A stretch of 57,403 nt of DNA from Burkholderiales bacterium PBB2 (GCA_002255955.1 NKIM01000033.1:1-57403), one strand, 5' to 3'; shown: positions 17,159 to 26,699, counted from the stretch's first letter. A program made the numbers and translations. Notes: generated by a model not told the origin, from the letters alone.

Positions 17159-17758
17159 ATGTCTACACCGGCCGCTGCGCCCGCCGAAGCCCCCAAAGGT
17201 GGAGGCAACAAGAAGCTGATCATCATCATTGCGGCCGTGCTCGTGCTGGTCTTGGGCGGCGGCGGCGCTGCCCTGCTCTTGATGAAGAAAAAGGCCCCGG
17301 CCGATGACGAAGAGGGCGGCGAAGCCGCGTCTTCACACCAGGAAGCGCCGGCCCACGCCGCGCCCAAGCCAGGCACACCGCCGGTGTTCGTGCCCCTGGA
17401 CCCCTTCACCGTCAATCTGTCCGACAAGGATGTGGATCGCTTTGCCCAGGTCGGCATCACGCTGGAGGTGATCGACGCCAAGACCGCCGATCAGATCAAG
17501 GCCTACCTGCCCGCCATCCGCAGCAATGTGCTGATGGTGCTGTCACACAAAACATCGGCCGAGCTGCTGAGCCGCGAGGGCAAGGAAAAGCTGGCCCGCG
17601 AGGTCTTGCGTGAATCGGTGCGCCCCATGGGCATCGAGCTCGACGATGAAGACGAGCACGAGGACGAGGCCGCGCCGAAAAAGAAAAAGAAGAAGAAAAA
17701 GCCAGCCGTGGTCAGCCCGGTCACCCAGGTTTTGTTCTCCACCTTCATCGTCCAGTGA
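17159..17758 (+). CDS. fliL: Flagellar basal-body protein FliL
   Basis: 199 residues. Single-pass inner-membrane protein that associates with the stator and affects motor torque. A cytoplasmic tail precedes one transmembrane helix (~residues 20-41, KLIIIIAAVLVLVLGGGGAA), followed by an acidic linker and the periplasmic FliL domain (FVPLDPFTVNLSD...). CAGGAG six bases upstream sets the ATG at 17159. Oddity: the periplasmic domain carries an acidic run followed by eight consecutive Lys (residues ~160-183) before the C-terminal PVTQVLFSTFIVQ. Confidence 0.93.
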   Translation: MSTPAAAPAEAPKGGGNKKLIIIIAAVLVLVLGGGGAALLLMKKKAPADDEEGGEAASSHQEAPAHAAPKPGTPPVFVPLDPFTVNLSDKDVDRFAQVGITLEVIDAKTADQIKAYLPAIRSNVLMVLSHKTSAELLSREGKEKLAREVLRESVRPMGIELDDEDEHEDEAAPKKKKKKKKPAVVSPVTQVLFSTFIVQ

Positions 17759-17789
17759 GCCCGCTGTTGAAGCAGATCGGTGATTCGCC

Positions 17790-18794
17790 ATGAATCAGCA
17801 AATCCTCTCCCAAGACGAAGTTGATGCGCTACTGCAGGGCATCACCGGCGAGAGCCAGAAGCTCGACGCCGAGGAGGAGCAGGTTGGTGGCATACGCGAC
17901 TACAACCTGGCCAGCCAGGAACGGATCGTCCGTGGGCGCATGCCCACGATGGAAATCATCAACGAACGTTTCGCGCGCAACATCCGCGTCGGCCTGTTCA
18001 ACTTCATCCGCAAGAGCCCGGAAGTGGCCATCGGCGGCATCAAGGTGCAGAAGTACAGCGCATTCCTGCGCGAGATCGTGGTGCCGACCAACTTCAACAT
18101 CGTCTCGGTCAAGCCGCTGCGCGGCTCGGGTCTGATCGTCTGCGACCCGACCTTGGTGTTCGCCGTCATCGACTCGCTGTTCGGCGGCATCGGCAAGTTC
18201 CACGCCCGCATCGAAGGCCGCGACTTCTCGGCCACCGAGCAGCGCGTGATCCTGCGCCTGGTCGAGGTCATCACGGCCGAGTACCACAAGGCCTGGAAAG
18301 GCATCTATCCGCTCGAACTGGAATACCAGCGCTCGGAAATGCAGCCCCAGTTCGCCAACATTGCCACCCCCAGCGAGATCGTGGTGTCGACCTCGTTCAC
18401 GCTTGAAATCGGGGAGACCAGCGGCACGGTCTACTTCTGCATCCCCTACGCGACGCTGGAGCCGATCCGCGACGTGCTGTACTCGACCACGGTGGGCGAT
18501 TCCACCGAGCCCGACCGCCGCTGGGTCAATCTGCTCAAGCACCAGATCCAGGCCGCGCAGGTCGAACTGGTGGCCGAGCTGGGCACGGCACCGGCCACGG
18601 TGGAGCAGTTGCTGGCCTTCAAGCCGGGTGACTTCATCGAGCTGGACCTGGAAACCATGATCAAGGCCAAGATCGACGGCGTGCCGATTTACGACTGCCA
18701 CTACGGCACCTCGAATGGCAAGTACGCGATCAAAGTGGAACAAATGCTGACCAGCCCTGACCAGGGTTGGCTGGGAGCACGCAATGTCACCTGA
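17790..18794 (+). CDS. fliM: Flagellar motor switch protein FliM
   Basis: 334 residues. C-ring subunit that binds CheY-P via its N-terminal LSQDEVDALLQGI peptide, FliG through the middle domain (GGIGKFHARIEGRDFSATEQ) and FliN through the C-terminal SpoA domain (LGTAPATVEQLLAFKPGDFI). Length and all three segments are standard. Its 3' end overlaps fliN by 11 bases. Confidence 0.97.
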   Translation: MNQQILSQDEVDALLQGITGESQKLDAEEEQVGGIRDYNLASQERIVRGRMPTMEIINERFARNIRVGLFNFIRKSPEVAIGGIKVQKYSAFLREIVVPTNFNIVSVKPLRGSGLIVCDPTLVFAVIDSLFGGIGKFHARIEGRDFSATEQRVILRLVEVITAEYHKAWKGIYPLELEYQRSEMQPQFANIATPSEIVVSTSFTLEIGETSGTVYFCIPYATLEPIRDVLYSTTVGDSTEPDRRWVNLLKHQIQAAQVELVAELGTAPATVEQLLAFKPGDFIELDLETMIKAKIDGVPIYDCHYGTSNGKYAIKVEQMLTSPDQGWLGARNVT

Positions 18795-19221
18795 TACCCC
18801 CTCCGCCGAAGAACAAGACGCCATGGCCGCCGAATGGGCGGCGGCCCTGGCGGAATCCAAACCGGCCGAAGTGGCCGAAGAAGTGTCCCAGCCCAGCGAA
18901 CAGGTCGCGCCGGCCAGCTTCGCCAATTTCTCGCCCTCGCCCAACAACCTGCCCAGCGGCGACATCAACATGATCCTGGACATCCCGGTCCAGCTGACCG
19001 TGGAGCTGGGCCGCACCCGCATTCCAATCAAGAACATCCTGCAGCTAGCGCAAGGCTCGGTGGTGGAACTGGACGCCCTGGCGGGTGAGCCCATGGACGT
19101 GCTGGTGAACGGTTACCTGATCGCACAGGGCGAGGTGGTGGTGGTGAACGACAAGTTCGGGATTCGCCTGACCGACATCGTCACCCCCTCGGAGCGCATG
19201 CGCCGTCTCTCCAAGGCCTGA
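18784..19221 (+). CDS. fliN: Flagellar motor switch protein FliN
   Basis: 145 residues. Forms the base of the C-ring and docks FliH. The acidic/Pro-rich N-terminal ~55 residues are variable; the SpoA domain covers ~60-140 (LDIPVQLTVELGRTRIPIKN, QGEVVVVNDKFGIRLTDIV). It overlaps the end of fliM by 11 bases, implying translational coupling. A 155-base gap with a 13-bp tandem repeat separates it from fliO. Confidence 0.97.
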   Translation: MSPDTPSAEEQDAMAAEWAAALAESKPAEVAEEVSQPSEQVAPASFANFSPSPNNLPSGDINMILDIPVQLTVELGRTRIPIKNILQLAQGSVVELDALAGEPMDVLVNGYLIAQGEVVVVNDKFGIRLTDIVTPSERMRRLSKA

Positions 19222-19229
19222 TCGCGAGG

Positions 19230-19268
19230 TCCTTTCTCCAGGCCCTTTCTCCAGGCCCTTTCTCCAGG
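19230..19268 (+). repeat. Three 13-bp tandem repeats between fliN and fliO
   Basis: Units at 19230-19242, 19243-19255 and 19256-19268 read (T/C)CCTTTCTCCAGG and are identical except for the first base. They lie between the fliN stop and the fliO start, so they can vary in number without affecting a reading frame. No hairpin is evident. Confidence 0.9.
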
Positions 19269-19376
19269 TCCATTCACAAGGCCCGAGCGCCCCCACACGC
19301 AAAAGCCTGAGTTCCTGGGGCAAGACCCGGCACTTCAGGGCGCAGCGCCGCCATGGCTTGGCCCACAATCGGGCCC

Positions 19377-19775
19377 ATGAACTCCTCACCCCTGCTGCCC
19401 CTGCTCTGGTTTCTGGCCATTCTGTGCCTGATTCCCCTGGCCCTGTGGCTGCTCAAGCGCACGCCTCTGGGCGGCGCTGGCAGCCAGACTCACGGCGCCA
19501 TGCGCCTGGTCGCGCAACTGCCTATCGCCCCCAATCAACGCCTGCTGACGGTGGAAGTCGGCCAAGGCGACGACCGCCGCTGGCTGGTGCTGGGCGTGAC
19601 GGGCCAGCAGATCAACACCTTGCATGTGATGCCGCCTCAGGCCGAAGCCCCGAGTGCCGCAGGCCTGGCGCCCTTTGCTAACGGCAGTTTCGCGCAGCAG
19701 CTGGGCGCGCGCCTGCGCGGCCAGACGCCAGCCCATGTCGAGGACAAATCTGCCGGAGGCCGTGATGCGAGCTGA
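19377..19775 (+). CDS. fliO: Flagellar biosynthetic protein FliO
   Basis: 132 residues. Membrane protein that assists FliP assembly in the export gate. One N-terminal transmembrane helix (LLPLLWFLAILCLIPLALWL), then the small FliO domain (MRLVAQLPIAPNQRLLTVEV ... RRWLVLGVTGQQINTLHVM). The ATG at 19377 puts the helix at the N-terminus as usual. Overlaps fliP by 11 bases. FliO is poorly conserved; context is strong. Confidence 0.88.
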   Translation: MNSSPLLPLLWFLAILCLIPLALWLLKRTPLGGAGSQTHGAMRLVAQLPIAPNQRLLTVEVGQGDDRRWLVLGVTGQQINTLHVMPPQAEAPSAAGLAPFANGSFAQQLGARLRGQTPAHVEDKSAGGRDAS

Positions 19776-20529
19776 AGCCTGGCTGGGCCGTGCCGCCTTG
19801 CTGAGTGCCGGTCTGCTGCTGTCTGCTGGCGCCTGGGCACAGAGCAGCACCCCGCCGGCCACAATCCCTTTGCTGCTGGGCCAGGGCGCCAATGGCGGCA
19901 GCTTCTCGGTGCCCATCCAGACCCTGCTGTTCTTCACGGCGCTCGGCTTTCTGCCCGCGGTGCTCTTGATGATGACGGGCTTCACCCGCATCGTCATCGT
20001 GCTCTCGCTGATGCGTCAGGCCCTGGGCACCCAGGCTGCGCCGCCGAATCAGGTGATCGTCGGCCTGTCGCTGTTCCTGACCTTCTTCGTCATGAGCCCG
20101 ACCCTGGACAAGGTCTACGCCGAGGCCTGGCAACCGTACAGCACCGGTGCCCTGCCGTTCGAAGAGGCCATCAAGCGAGCCGAGCCGCCGATGCGCAGCT
20201 TCATGCTCAAACAGACCCGCCAGGCCGATGTCTCGCTGTTTGCCCGCCTGGCCAAGCTCGATGACAGCGTCAAGGCCGAGGATGTGCCCTTCAAGGTGCT
20301 GGTGCCGGCCTTTGTGACCAGCGAGCTCAAGAGTGCCTTCCAGATCGCCTTCCTGATCTTCATTCCCTTCCTGGTGATCGACATGATCGTCAGCAGCGTG
20401 CTGATGAGCCTGGGCATGATGATGTTGTCACCGGTGCTGGTGGCACTGCCCTTCAAGCTCATGCTCTTCGTTCTGGCCGATGGCTGGAACCTCTTGCTCG
20501 GTTCGCTGGCCGCATCGTTCGTCACCTGA
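19765..20529 (+). CDS. fliP: Flagellar export gate protein FliP
   Basis: 254 residues. Core subunit of the export gate pore with FliQ and FliR. It has a cleavable N-terminal signal peptide (ALLSAGLLLSAGAWA), the signature LGTQAAPPNQVIVGLSLFLT, four membrane segments, and VSSVLMSLGMMMLSPVLVAL near the end. GGAGG six bases before the ATG at 19765 supports the start, which lies inside the fliO end. It begins the fliPQR run. Confidence 0.96.
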   Translation: MRAEAWLGRAALLSAGLLLSAGAWAQSSTPPATIPLLLGQGANGGSFSVPIQTLLFFTALGFLPAVLLMMTGFTRIVIVLSLMRQALGTQAAPPNQVIVGLSLFLTFFVMSPTLDKVYAEAWQPYSTGALPFEEAIKRAEPPMRSFMLKQTRQADVSLFARLAKLDDSVKAEDVPFKVLVPAFVTSELKSAFQIAFLIFIPFLVIDMIVSSVLMSLGMMMLSPVLVALPFKLMLFVLADGWNLLLGSLAASFVT

Positions 20530-20549
20530 AGCCCCGGAGCCCTCAACTC

Positions 20550-20819
20550 ATGGACGCACAACAAGTCTTCACCTTCGGCCAGCAAGGCCTCTATGTCCTG
20601 ATGCTGGTGTCGGCGCCGGTGCTACTGACCGTGCTCGCCGTCGGGGTGCTGGTCAGCGTGTTCCAGGCCGCCACGCAGATCAATGAATCGACCTTGAGCT
20701 TTGTGCCCAAGGTGCTGGCGGCCGTGCTGGTACTGTCCATCACCGGGCCCTGGATGGTGACCACCCTGGTCGAATACATCCAGCGCACACTGAAAACCAT
20801 TCCGCAAGTGGTCAGCTGA
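20550..20819 (+). CDS. fliQ: Flagellar export gate protein FliQ
   Basis: 89 residues with two transmembrane hairpin helices (LYVLMLVSAPVLLTVLAVGV; LAAVLVLSITGPWMVTTLVE) and the conserved VSVFQAATQINESTLSFVPK. Gate subunit that winds around the FliP/FliR core. Its stop shares one base with the fliR start (TGATG). Confidence 0.97.
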   Translation: MDAQQVFTFGQQGLYVLMLVSAPVLLTVLAVGVLVSVFQAATQINESTLSFVPKVLAAVLVLSITGPWMVTTLVEYIQRTLKTIPQVVS

Positions 20820-21583
20820 TGTTTTCCGTCACGGAGGCGCAGCTGCTGGCGTGGTTGAACCCGCTGCTGTGGCCCTTCGTCCGCACCCTGGCGCTGTTTG
20901 CCGGCATGCCGGTGTTCAGCCAGCGCAATGTGCCGGCGCGGGTCAAGGTCGGCCTGGCGCTCTTCATCTCGCTGGCGGCCCAGCCCTCGCTGCCGGTCAT
21001 GCCACTGGCGCCGCTGGACTCCTTGCCCATGCTCTTGCTGCTGCTGGCTCAGCAGATGCTGATCGGCCTGTCCATGGGGTTTGCGGTTCGCTTGGTGTTC
21101 GCCTCGCTGGAGTTCGCGGGCGAATTGATCGGCCTGCAGATGGGCCTGAACTACGCTGGCTTCTTCGATCCCGCCACGGGCAGCCAGGGCACGGCCAGCG
21201 CGCGTTTTTTCGGCAGCATGGTGGCCTTTCTGTTCATCGCCATCAACGGCCATCTGCTGCTGATCAATGCCTTGATCCAGAGCTTTCAGGTTTTCCCGAT
21301 CGGTGATGAGCCCTTCCACTTCTTGCGCGTGGCCAAGCCTCAGGTCTGGGGCGCCGAGATCTTCCGCATCGGCCTGTGGATCGCCTTGCCGCTGATCACC
21401 ATGCTGATGTTTGTGAACCTGGTGCTGGGTGTGATCTCACGCGTGGCGCCGCAGATCGGCGTGTTCTCGGTCGGCTTCCCGCTGACGGTGAGCATCGGCC
21501 TGATCGGCATGGTCGCCACCCTGCCGCTGATGCAAACGCCATTCACCGTGGCGCTGGAGCGCTTGTTGGCGGCCTTCACCTGA
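20819..21583 (+). CDS. fliR: Flagellar export gate protein FliR
   Basis: 254 residues with multiple membrane helices, the single-copy subunit that closes the gate core. Conserved parts include VFSQRNVPARVKVGLALFIS and LEFAGELIGLQMGLNYAGFF. Coupled to fliQ by a one-base overlap. It is the last gene of the flagellar run and converges on a tRNA-Leu gene 16 bases beyond its stop. Confidence 0.96.
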   Translation: MFSVTEAQLLAWLNPLLWPFVRTLALFAGMPVFSQRNVPARVKVGLALFISLAAQPSLPVMPLAPLDSLPMLLLLLAQQMLIGLSMGFAVRLVFASLEFAGELIGLQMGLNYAGFFDPATGSQGTASARFFGSMVAFLFIAINGHLLLINALIQSFQVFPIGDEPFHFLRVAKPQVWGAEIFRIGLWIALPLITMLMFVNLVLGVISRVAPQIGVFSVGFPLTVSIGLIGMVATLPLMQTPFTVALERLLAAFT

Positions 21584-21599
21584 TACGCATCTGCGTTGC

Positions 21600-21686
21600 T
21601 GGTGCCCAGGACGGGACTTGAACCCGTACGACCGTGAGGTCGGCGGATTTTAAGTCCGCTGCGTCTACCAATTTCACCACCCGGGC
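21600..21686 (-). tRNA. tRNA-Leu (anticodon UAA)
   Basis: 87 bases including an encoded CCA. Acceptor GCCCGGG pairs with CCTGGGC with one G-T wobble. The anticodon stem-loop GCGGA-CTTAAAA-TCCGC gives UAA. The long variable arm typical of leucine tRNAs is present, and the T-arm has GGTTCAAGTCC. Confidence 0.95.
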
Positions 21687-21749
21687 GGCGGTCAGGTCGC
21701 GATTATCGCTGCGTCTTCTGACGCGAATGCACGGGGCCTGTGCAATGTA

Positions 21750-21777
21750 AAAAGGGAAGCCTGACGGCTTCCCTTTT
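21750..21777 (-). terminator. Terminator of tRNA-Gly
   Basis: Perfect 12-bp stem AAAAGGGAAGCC/GGCTTCCCTTTT with a 4-base loop. On the minus strand it is followed by a T-run, eight bases beyond the tRNA-Gly 3' end, so tRNA-Leu(UAA) is likely transcribed separately. Confidence 0.82.
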
Positions 21778-21784
21778 GCAGATC

Positions 21785-21860
21785 TGGAGCGGGTAACGAG
21801 GCTCGAACTCGTGACCTCAACCTTGGCAAGGTTGCGCTCTACCAACTGAGCTACACCCGC
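21785..21860 (-). tRNA. tRNA-Gly (anticodon GCC)
   Basis: 76 bases including CCA. Acceptor GCGGGTG/TACCCGC, D-arm GTAGCTCAGTTGGTAGAGC, anticodon loop TTGCCAA giving GCC, and T-arm GAGTTCGAGCCTC. It lies downstream of lon on the same strand. Confidence 0.96.
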
Positions 21861-22008
21861 ATCGCTTGCTAATTCAACATCTTGCTGATTTTGCTGTTTC
21901 CAGCTGCTTCTGCAACATGTCGAAGCGCAGATTCTAAACCAGAATTTTGCTGTTCTGCAAGCCCCCTGCCCGATCCGGAGGAACGAGCGGGGAGACGACT
22001 TCGCAGCG

Positions 22009-24417
22009 TCAGTGCGTGGCCGCAGGCGCGGCCACCACCGGCTCGGTCTTGGCCGCAGCCGCCGGTTCATCATCGGGCAGCGGCACGGGCATGGATTCCA
22101 GCGCCACTTCCAGCACCCGATCGATCCAACGCACCGGCACGATTTCGAGCTGGTTCTTGACGTTCTCGGGGATGTCTTGCAAGTCCTTGACGTTCTCTTC
22201 CGGGATCATCACGGTCTTGATGCCGCCACGATGAGCCGCCAGCAGCTTCTCTTTCAAGCCGCCAATGGCCGTGACTTCACCGCGCAAGGTGATCTCACCC
22301 GTCATCGCCACATCGGCACGCACGGGGATGCCCGTCAGGGCCGAGACAAAGGCCGTGGTCATGGCTGCACCCGCGCTCGGGCCGTCCTTGGGCGTGGCGC
22401 CGTCGGGCACGTGGACGTGCACATCGCGTTTCTCGAACAGCTCGTCCTTGATGCCCAGCAGGCGAGCGCGTGAGCGCACCACCGTACGCGCTGCCTCGAC
22501 GGATTCCTTCATCACATCGCCCAGCGAACCGGTGCGGATGATGTTGCCCTTGCCCGGCATGGCCGTGGCTTCGATGGTCAGCAGATCGCCGCCCACCTCG
22601 GTCCAGGCCAGTCCGACCACCTGGCCAACCTGGTTCTTCTTCTCGGCGCGGCCGAAGTCGTACTTGCGCACGCCCAGGAAGTCGTGGAGGTTGTCCTCGG
22701 TCACCACCGCCTTGCCCTCGATGGTCTTGAGCGTCAGGCCCTTCACCACCTTGCGGCAAATCTTGGAGACTTCGCGTTCCAGCGAGCGCACGCCGGCTTC
22801 ACGGGTGTAGTAGCGGATGATGCCGCGAATGGCGGACTCGGTGACTTCCATCTCCTCGTCCTTGACGCCATTGTTCTTGCTCTGCTTGGGCAGCAGATAG
22901 CGCTGGGCGATGTTGACCTTCTCGTCCTCGGTGTAACCCGAGAGGCGGATCACTTCCATCCGGTCCAGCAGGGCCGGCGGGATGTTCATCGAATTGGAGG
23001 TGGCAATGAACATCACATCGGACAGGTCGAAATCGACCTCGACGTAGTGGTCACCAAAGGTGTGGTTCTGCTCCGGGTCCAGCACTTCGAGCAGGGCCGA
23101 AGACGGATCACCGCGGAAATCCATGCCCAGCTTGTCGATCTCGTCGAGCAAGAACAGCGGGTTGCGCGTGCCGACCTTGGACAGGCTCTGCAGTACCTTG
23201 CCCGGCATGGAGCCGATGTAGGTGCGGCGGTGGCCGCGGATTTCGGCTTCATCCCGTACGCCACCCAGTGCCATGCGCACGAACTTGCGGCCGGTGGCAC
23301 GCGCCACCGATTGACCCAGCGAGGTCTTGCCGACACCCGGAGGGCCGACCAGGCACAGGATGGGCGCCTTGACCTTGTCCACGCGCTGTTGCACGGCGAG
23401 GTACTCGACGATGCGGTCCTTGACCTTGTCCAGGCCGTAATGGTCTTCGTTCAGCACGTCGACGGCATTGGACAGATCGAACTTGATCTTGGTCTTCTTG
23501 CTCCAGGGCAGGTTGACCAGGGTCTCGATGTAGTTGCGCACCACCGTGGCTTCGGCCGACATGGGCGACATCAGCTTGAGCTTCTTCAGCTCGGCGTCGG
23601 CCTTCTTGCGCGCTTCCTTGGGCATGCGGGCGGCCTGGATCTTCTTGTCCAGCTCCTCCAGATCGGCACCCTCTTCGCCGTCGCCGAGTTCCTTCTGAAT
23701 GGCCTTGACCTGCTCGTTCAGGTAGTACTCACGCTGGCTCTTCTCCATCTGGCGCTTGACGCGGCCACGGATGCGCTTTTCCACCTGCAGGATGTCGACC
23801 TCATGCTCGAGCAGATCGAGCAGGGTTTCCAGGCGCTTGCTGACCTCAGCCAGGTCCAGCACCGACTGCTTGGCGTCGAGCTTGAGCGGCAGATGGGCGG
23901 CGATGGTGTCGGCCAGGCGGCCGGCGTCATCGATGCCACCGATCGAGGTCAGGATCTCGGGCGGGATCTTCTTGTTCAGCTTGACGTACTGGTCGAACTG
24001 CTGCGTCACCGCGCGGCGCAAGGCCTCGACCTCGGGCTTGGGGTCGGTCTCGGGCGGGATGGGCAGCACCTCGGCCACGAAATGCTCTTCACCGTCGGTG
24101 ATCGAGGTCGTGGTGGCGCGCTGCAGGCCTTCGACCAACACCTTCACCGTGCCGTCGGGCAGCTTGAGCATTTGCAGGATGCTGGAGACGCAACCGACTT
24201 CGAACATATCGTCCGACTTGGGCTCGTCCTTGCCGGCAGCCTTCTGGGCCACCAGCATGATCTGGCGACCTGCTTCCATCGCGGCCTCGAGGGCTTTGAT
24301 GGACTTGGGGCGACCCACGAAGAGCGGGATCACCATATGCGGGAACACGACCACATCGCGCAGCGGCAGCAGCGGCAGGGTGATGGGTTCCGCAGGCAAA
24401 ACAGGATGACCGGACAT
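22009..24417 (-). CDS. lon: ATP-dependent protease Lon
   Basis: 802 residues, typical for LonA. N-terminal substrate-binding domain ([20 protein letters not shown]), AAA+ domain with Walker [10 protein letters not shown] at ~350, and a C-terminal Ser-Lys protease with the catalytic Ser in DGPSAGAA (~681) and Lys in GGLKEKLL (~722). It degrades misfolded and regulatory proteins in the cytoplasm. It ends with an Ala/Pro-rich tail. It lies downstream of clpX with a 111-base gap containing a sigma-32-like promoter, so it can be induced on its own. Confidence 0.98.
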   Translation of the reverse strand: MSGHPVLPAEPITLPLLPLRDVVVFPHMVIPLFVGRPKSIKALEAAMEAGRQIMLVAQKAAGKDEPKSDDMFEVGCVSSILQMLKLPDGTVKVLVEGLQRATTTSITDGEEHFVAEVLPIPPETDPKPEVEALRRAVTQQFDQYVKLNKKIPPEILTSIGGIDDAGRLADTIAAHLPLKLDAKQSVLDLAEVSKRLETLLDLLEHEVDILQVEKRIRGRVKRQMEKSQREYYLNEQVKAIQKELGDGEEGADLEELDKKIQAARMPKEARKKADAELKKLKLMSPMSAEATVVRNYIETLVNLPWSKKTKIKFDLSNAVDVLNEDHYGLDKVKDRIVEYLAVQQRVDKVKAPILCLVGPPGVGKTSLGQSVARATGRKFVRMALGGVRDEAEIRGHRRTYIGSMPGKVLQSLSKVGTRNPLFLLDEIDKLGMDFRGDPSSALLEVLDPEQNHTFGDHYVEVDFDLSDVMFIATSNSMNIPPALLDRMEVIRLSGYTEDEKVNIAQRYLLPKQSKNNGVKDEEMEVTESAIRGIIRYYTREAGVRSLEREVSKICRKVVKGLTLKTIEGKAVVTEDNLHDFLGVRKYDFGRAEKKNQVGQVVGLAWTEVGGDLLTIEATAMPGKGNIIRTGSLGDVMKESVEAARTVVRSRARLLGIKDELFEKRDVHVHVPDGATPKDGPSAGAAMTTAFVSALTGIPVRADVAMTGEITLRGEVTAIGGLKEKLLAAHRGGIKTVMIPEENVKDLQDIPENVKNQLEIVPVRWIDRVLEVALESMPVPLPDDEPAAAAKTEPVVAAPAATH

Positions 24418-24440
24418 GAAAACCTCTCTTTCTCAAACCC

Positions 24441-24468
24441 AGATGCGGTCTGAGGGCTGTATTGCAAG
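24441..24468 (-). promoter_or_regulatory. Sigma-32-like heat-shock promoter of lon
   Basis: On the minus strand, CTTGCA (-35, 24463-24468), a 14-base spacer, and CCGCATCT (-10, 24441-24448). Consensus is CTTGAA-N13-15-CCCCATNT. The start site would be ~18 bases before the lon ATG. Confidence 0.55.
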
Positions 24469-24528
24469 ATGCCCGGGGGCATGGAACTGGCGGCAAATCA
24501 CCGCCAGTTCATATGTCTTCACTCGACC

Positions 24529-25797
24529 TCAGGCGCTGGCCTTGGCCTGCTCGCGATACACCAGCAAGGGTTTGGCGGCTTCGTCAATGTTGTGCTCGTC
24601 CAGCACCACCTTGGCCACGCCGTCCAGGGCTGGCAGCTCGAACATGGTGTCGATCAGCGAGAGCTCCATGATGGAGCGCAGACCGCGGGCACCGATCTTG
24701 CGCGCCAGCGCCTTGCGGGCGATGGCCGTCAGGGCCGAGGGGCGAACTTCCAGCTCCACGCCATCCATGGCGAACAGCTGCTGATATTGCTTGACCAGCG
24801 CGTTCTTGGGCTCGGTCAAAATCTGCACCAGGGCGTCCTCAGTCAGCTCGCCCAAGGTGGCCACCACCGGCAGACGACCGACCAGCTCGGGGATGATGCC
24901 GAACTTGATCAGATCCTCAGGCTCCACCTCGCGGAACAGCTCGGCCGCGCGGCGGTCCGTCTTGCTCTGCACCGAAGCGCCGAAACCGATGCCGGACTTT
25001 TCTGAGCGGTTCTGGATGACCTTCTCCAGGCCATCGAAAGCACCGCCGCAGATGAACAGAATGTTGGTCGTGTCGATCTGCAGGAAGTCCTGGTTCGGGT
25101 GCTTGCGGCCGCCCTGCGGAGGCACGGAAGCCATGGTGCCCTCGACCAGCTTCAGCAAAGCCTGCTGCACGCCTTCGCCCGACACATCGCGGGTGATGGA
25201 GGGGTTGTCGGCCTTGCGGCTGATCTTGTCGATTTCGTCGATGTAGACGATGCCGCGCTGGGCGCGTTCGACGTCGTAATTGCAGTTCTGCAGCAGCTTC
25301 TGGATGATGTTCTCGACATCCTCGCCCACATAACCGGCTTCGGTCAGCGTGGTGGCGTCGGCAATGACGAAGGGCACATTCAGCAAGCGAGCCAGGGTCT
25401 GGGCCAGCAGGGTCTTGCCGGAACCGGTGGGGCCGATCAAGAGGATGTTGCTCTTGGACAGCTCGACCGTGTCCTTGGTGCCGGCCATATGGCGCAGGCG
25501 CTTGTAGTGGTTGTAAACCGCGACCGACAAGGTGCGCTTGGCGACATCCTGGCCGATCACGTACTGATCGAGGCTGGCCTTGATCTCGCTGGGCACCGGC
25601 AGATCAGACTTGCTGGCGCGCGCCTGCGGCGTGTCGGCCGGCACTTCGTCGCGGACGATGTCATTGCAGAGCTCGATGCACTCGTCGCAAATGAACACCG
25701 ATGGGCCAGCGATCAGCTTCTTCACCTCATGCTGGCTTTTGCCGCAGAAGGAGCAGTACAGGACTTTTTCGCTGGAATTGCCTTTTTTCTCGGCCAT
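24529..25797 (-). CDS. clpX: ATP-dependent Clp protease ATP-binding subunit ClpX
   Basis: 422 residues. AAA+ unfoldase that feeds ClpP. An N-terminal zinc-binding domain (CSFCGK ... ICDECIELC, four Cys) is followed by Walker A GPTGSGKT (~120), and the ClpP-docking loop IGFGASV is present. It lies 131 bases after clpP, with a hairpin in the gap that may attenuate read-through. Confidence 0.98.
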   Translation of the reverse strand: MAEKKGNSSEKVLYCSFCGKSQHEVKKLIAGPSVFICDECIELCNDIVRDEVPADTPQARASKSDLPVPSEIKASLDQYVIGQDVAKRTLSVAVYNHYKRLRHMAGTKDTVELSKSNILLIGPTGSGKTLLAQTLARLLNVPFVIADATTLTEAGYVGEDVENIIQKLLQNCNYDVERAQRGIVYIDEIDKISRKADNPSITRDVSGEGVQQALLKLVEGTMASVPPQGGRKHPNQDFLQIDTTNILFICGGAFDGLEKVIQNRSEKSGIGFGASVQSKTDRRAAELFREVEPEDLIKFGIIPELVGRLPVVATLGELTEDALVQILTEPKNALVKQYQQLFAMDGVELEVRPSALTAIARKALARKIGARGLRSIMELSLIDTMFELPALDGVAKVVLDEHNIDEAAKPLLVYREQAKASA

Positions 25798-25854
25798 GGA
25801 TCTGCTTGTCTTTCAGGCGTGAATGCCTGCAGTGATGATAGTTCAAACGGACAA

Positions 25855-25880
25855 GGGGCCCTTTTCTGGATAAGGGCCCC
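25855..25880 (-). terminator. Hairpin between clpP and clpX
   Basis: Perfect 9-bp stem GGGGCCCTT/AAGGGCCCC with an 8-base loop. On the minus strand only TTGT follows, so it is likely a partial terminator or processing site that sets the clpP:clpX ratio. Confidence 0.45.
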
Positions 25881-25928
25881 CTCCTGCCGTCAATTGGGCC
25901 TGCTTTCAGGCCGCCAGCGAGCGGATGC

Positions 25929-26537
25929 TCAGGCGCGCTTCTCCACCACCTGGTCGATCAGGCCATAGGCCTGCGCTTCAGCGGCGGACATGTAGTAGTC
26001 GCGCTCGGTGTCGTTCTGGATCTTCTCCAGGCTCTGGCCCGAACGCTCAGCCAGGATGCGGTTCAGCTGCTCGCGGGTCTTGAGGATCTCGCGGGCGTGG
26101 ATTTCGATGTCGGTGGCCTGACCCTGCGTGCCGCCCAACGGCTGATGGATCATGACTTTGGCGTTGGGCAAGGCCATGCGCTTGCCCTTGGCACCTGCAG
26201 CCAGCAGGAAGGCGCCCATGCTCGCAGCCATGCCCATGCACAGGGTGGACACCTGGGGCTTGATGAACTGCATGGTGTCGTAGATCGACATGCCGGCCGA
26301 GACGCTACCGCCGGGCGAGTTGATGTAGAGGAAGATGTCCTTGTCGGGGTTCTCGCTCTCCAGGAACAGCATCTGCGCGACTACCAAGTTGGCCACGGCA
26401 TCGTTCACCGGTCCGACCAGGAAAATGATGCGCTCGCGCAGCAGGCGGCTGTAGATGTCATAGGCGCGCTCACCGCGACCCGATTGTTCGATGACGATGG
26501 GCACCATGCCCAGGTTGTTGATTTCCAGCGCGCTCAT
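25929..26537 (-). CDS. clpP: ATP-dependent Clp protease proteolytic subunit ClpP
   Basis: 202 residues. Serine protease forming a double heptamer with ClpX or ClpA. The catalytic triad is visible as Ser in GMAASMGAF, His in MIHQPLGG and Asp in QNDTERD. It is preceded by a sigma-32-like promoter and the tig terminator, so it heads its own unit. Confidence 0.98.
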   Translation of the reverse strand: MSALEINNLGMVPIVIEQSGRGERAYDIYSRLLRERIIFLVGPVNDAVANLVVAQMLFLESENPDKDIFLYINSPGGSVSAGMSIYDTMQFIKPQVSTLCMGMAASMGAFLLAAGAKGKRMALPNAKVMIHQPLGGTQGQATDIEIHAREILKTREQLNRILAERSGQSLEKIQNDTERDYYMSAAEAQAYGLIDQVVEKRA

Positions 26538-26596
26538 GGATGTTCTTCCTCAGAAAAATGGGCTTGATGACCGAACGACTTGCTTGCACCGACTAG

Positions 26597-26624
26597 GTAT
26601 GGGGACTGATTATGTGGCCGCAAG
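26597..26624 (-). promoter_or_regulatory. Sigma-32-like heat-shock promoter of clpP
   Basis: On the minus strand, CTTGCG (26619-26624), a 14-base spacer, and CCCCATAC (26597-26604), close to CTTGAA-N13-15-CCCCATNT. The start site would be ~50 bases before clpP. A CATAAT hexamer inside the spacer could be a sigma-70 -10 element. Confidence 0.55.
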
Positions 26625-26642
26625 AGAAAGCCTGAAAAAATG

Positions 26643-26676
26643 AAAAAAGGCGCCGGCCTTGCGGTACGGCGCCTTT
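26643..26676 (-). terminator. Rho-independent terminator of tig
   Basis: Perfect 9-bp stem AAAGGCGCC/GGCGCCTTT (26646-26654 with 26668-26676). On the minus strand it is followed by TTTTTTCATTTTTT. It lies 24 bases after the tig stop codon. Confidence 0.9.
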
Positions 26677-26699
26677 CAGGCTGTCAGCAGCCGACGAGA

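Noticed and set aside
22684-24453. A 589-codon plus-strand open frame opposite lon
   Set aside because: Antisense shadow; composition is low complexity (H/Q/V/L) and lon has all expected motifs on the other strand.
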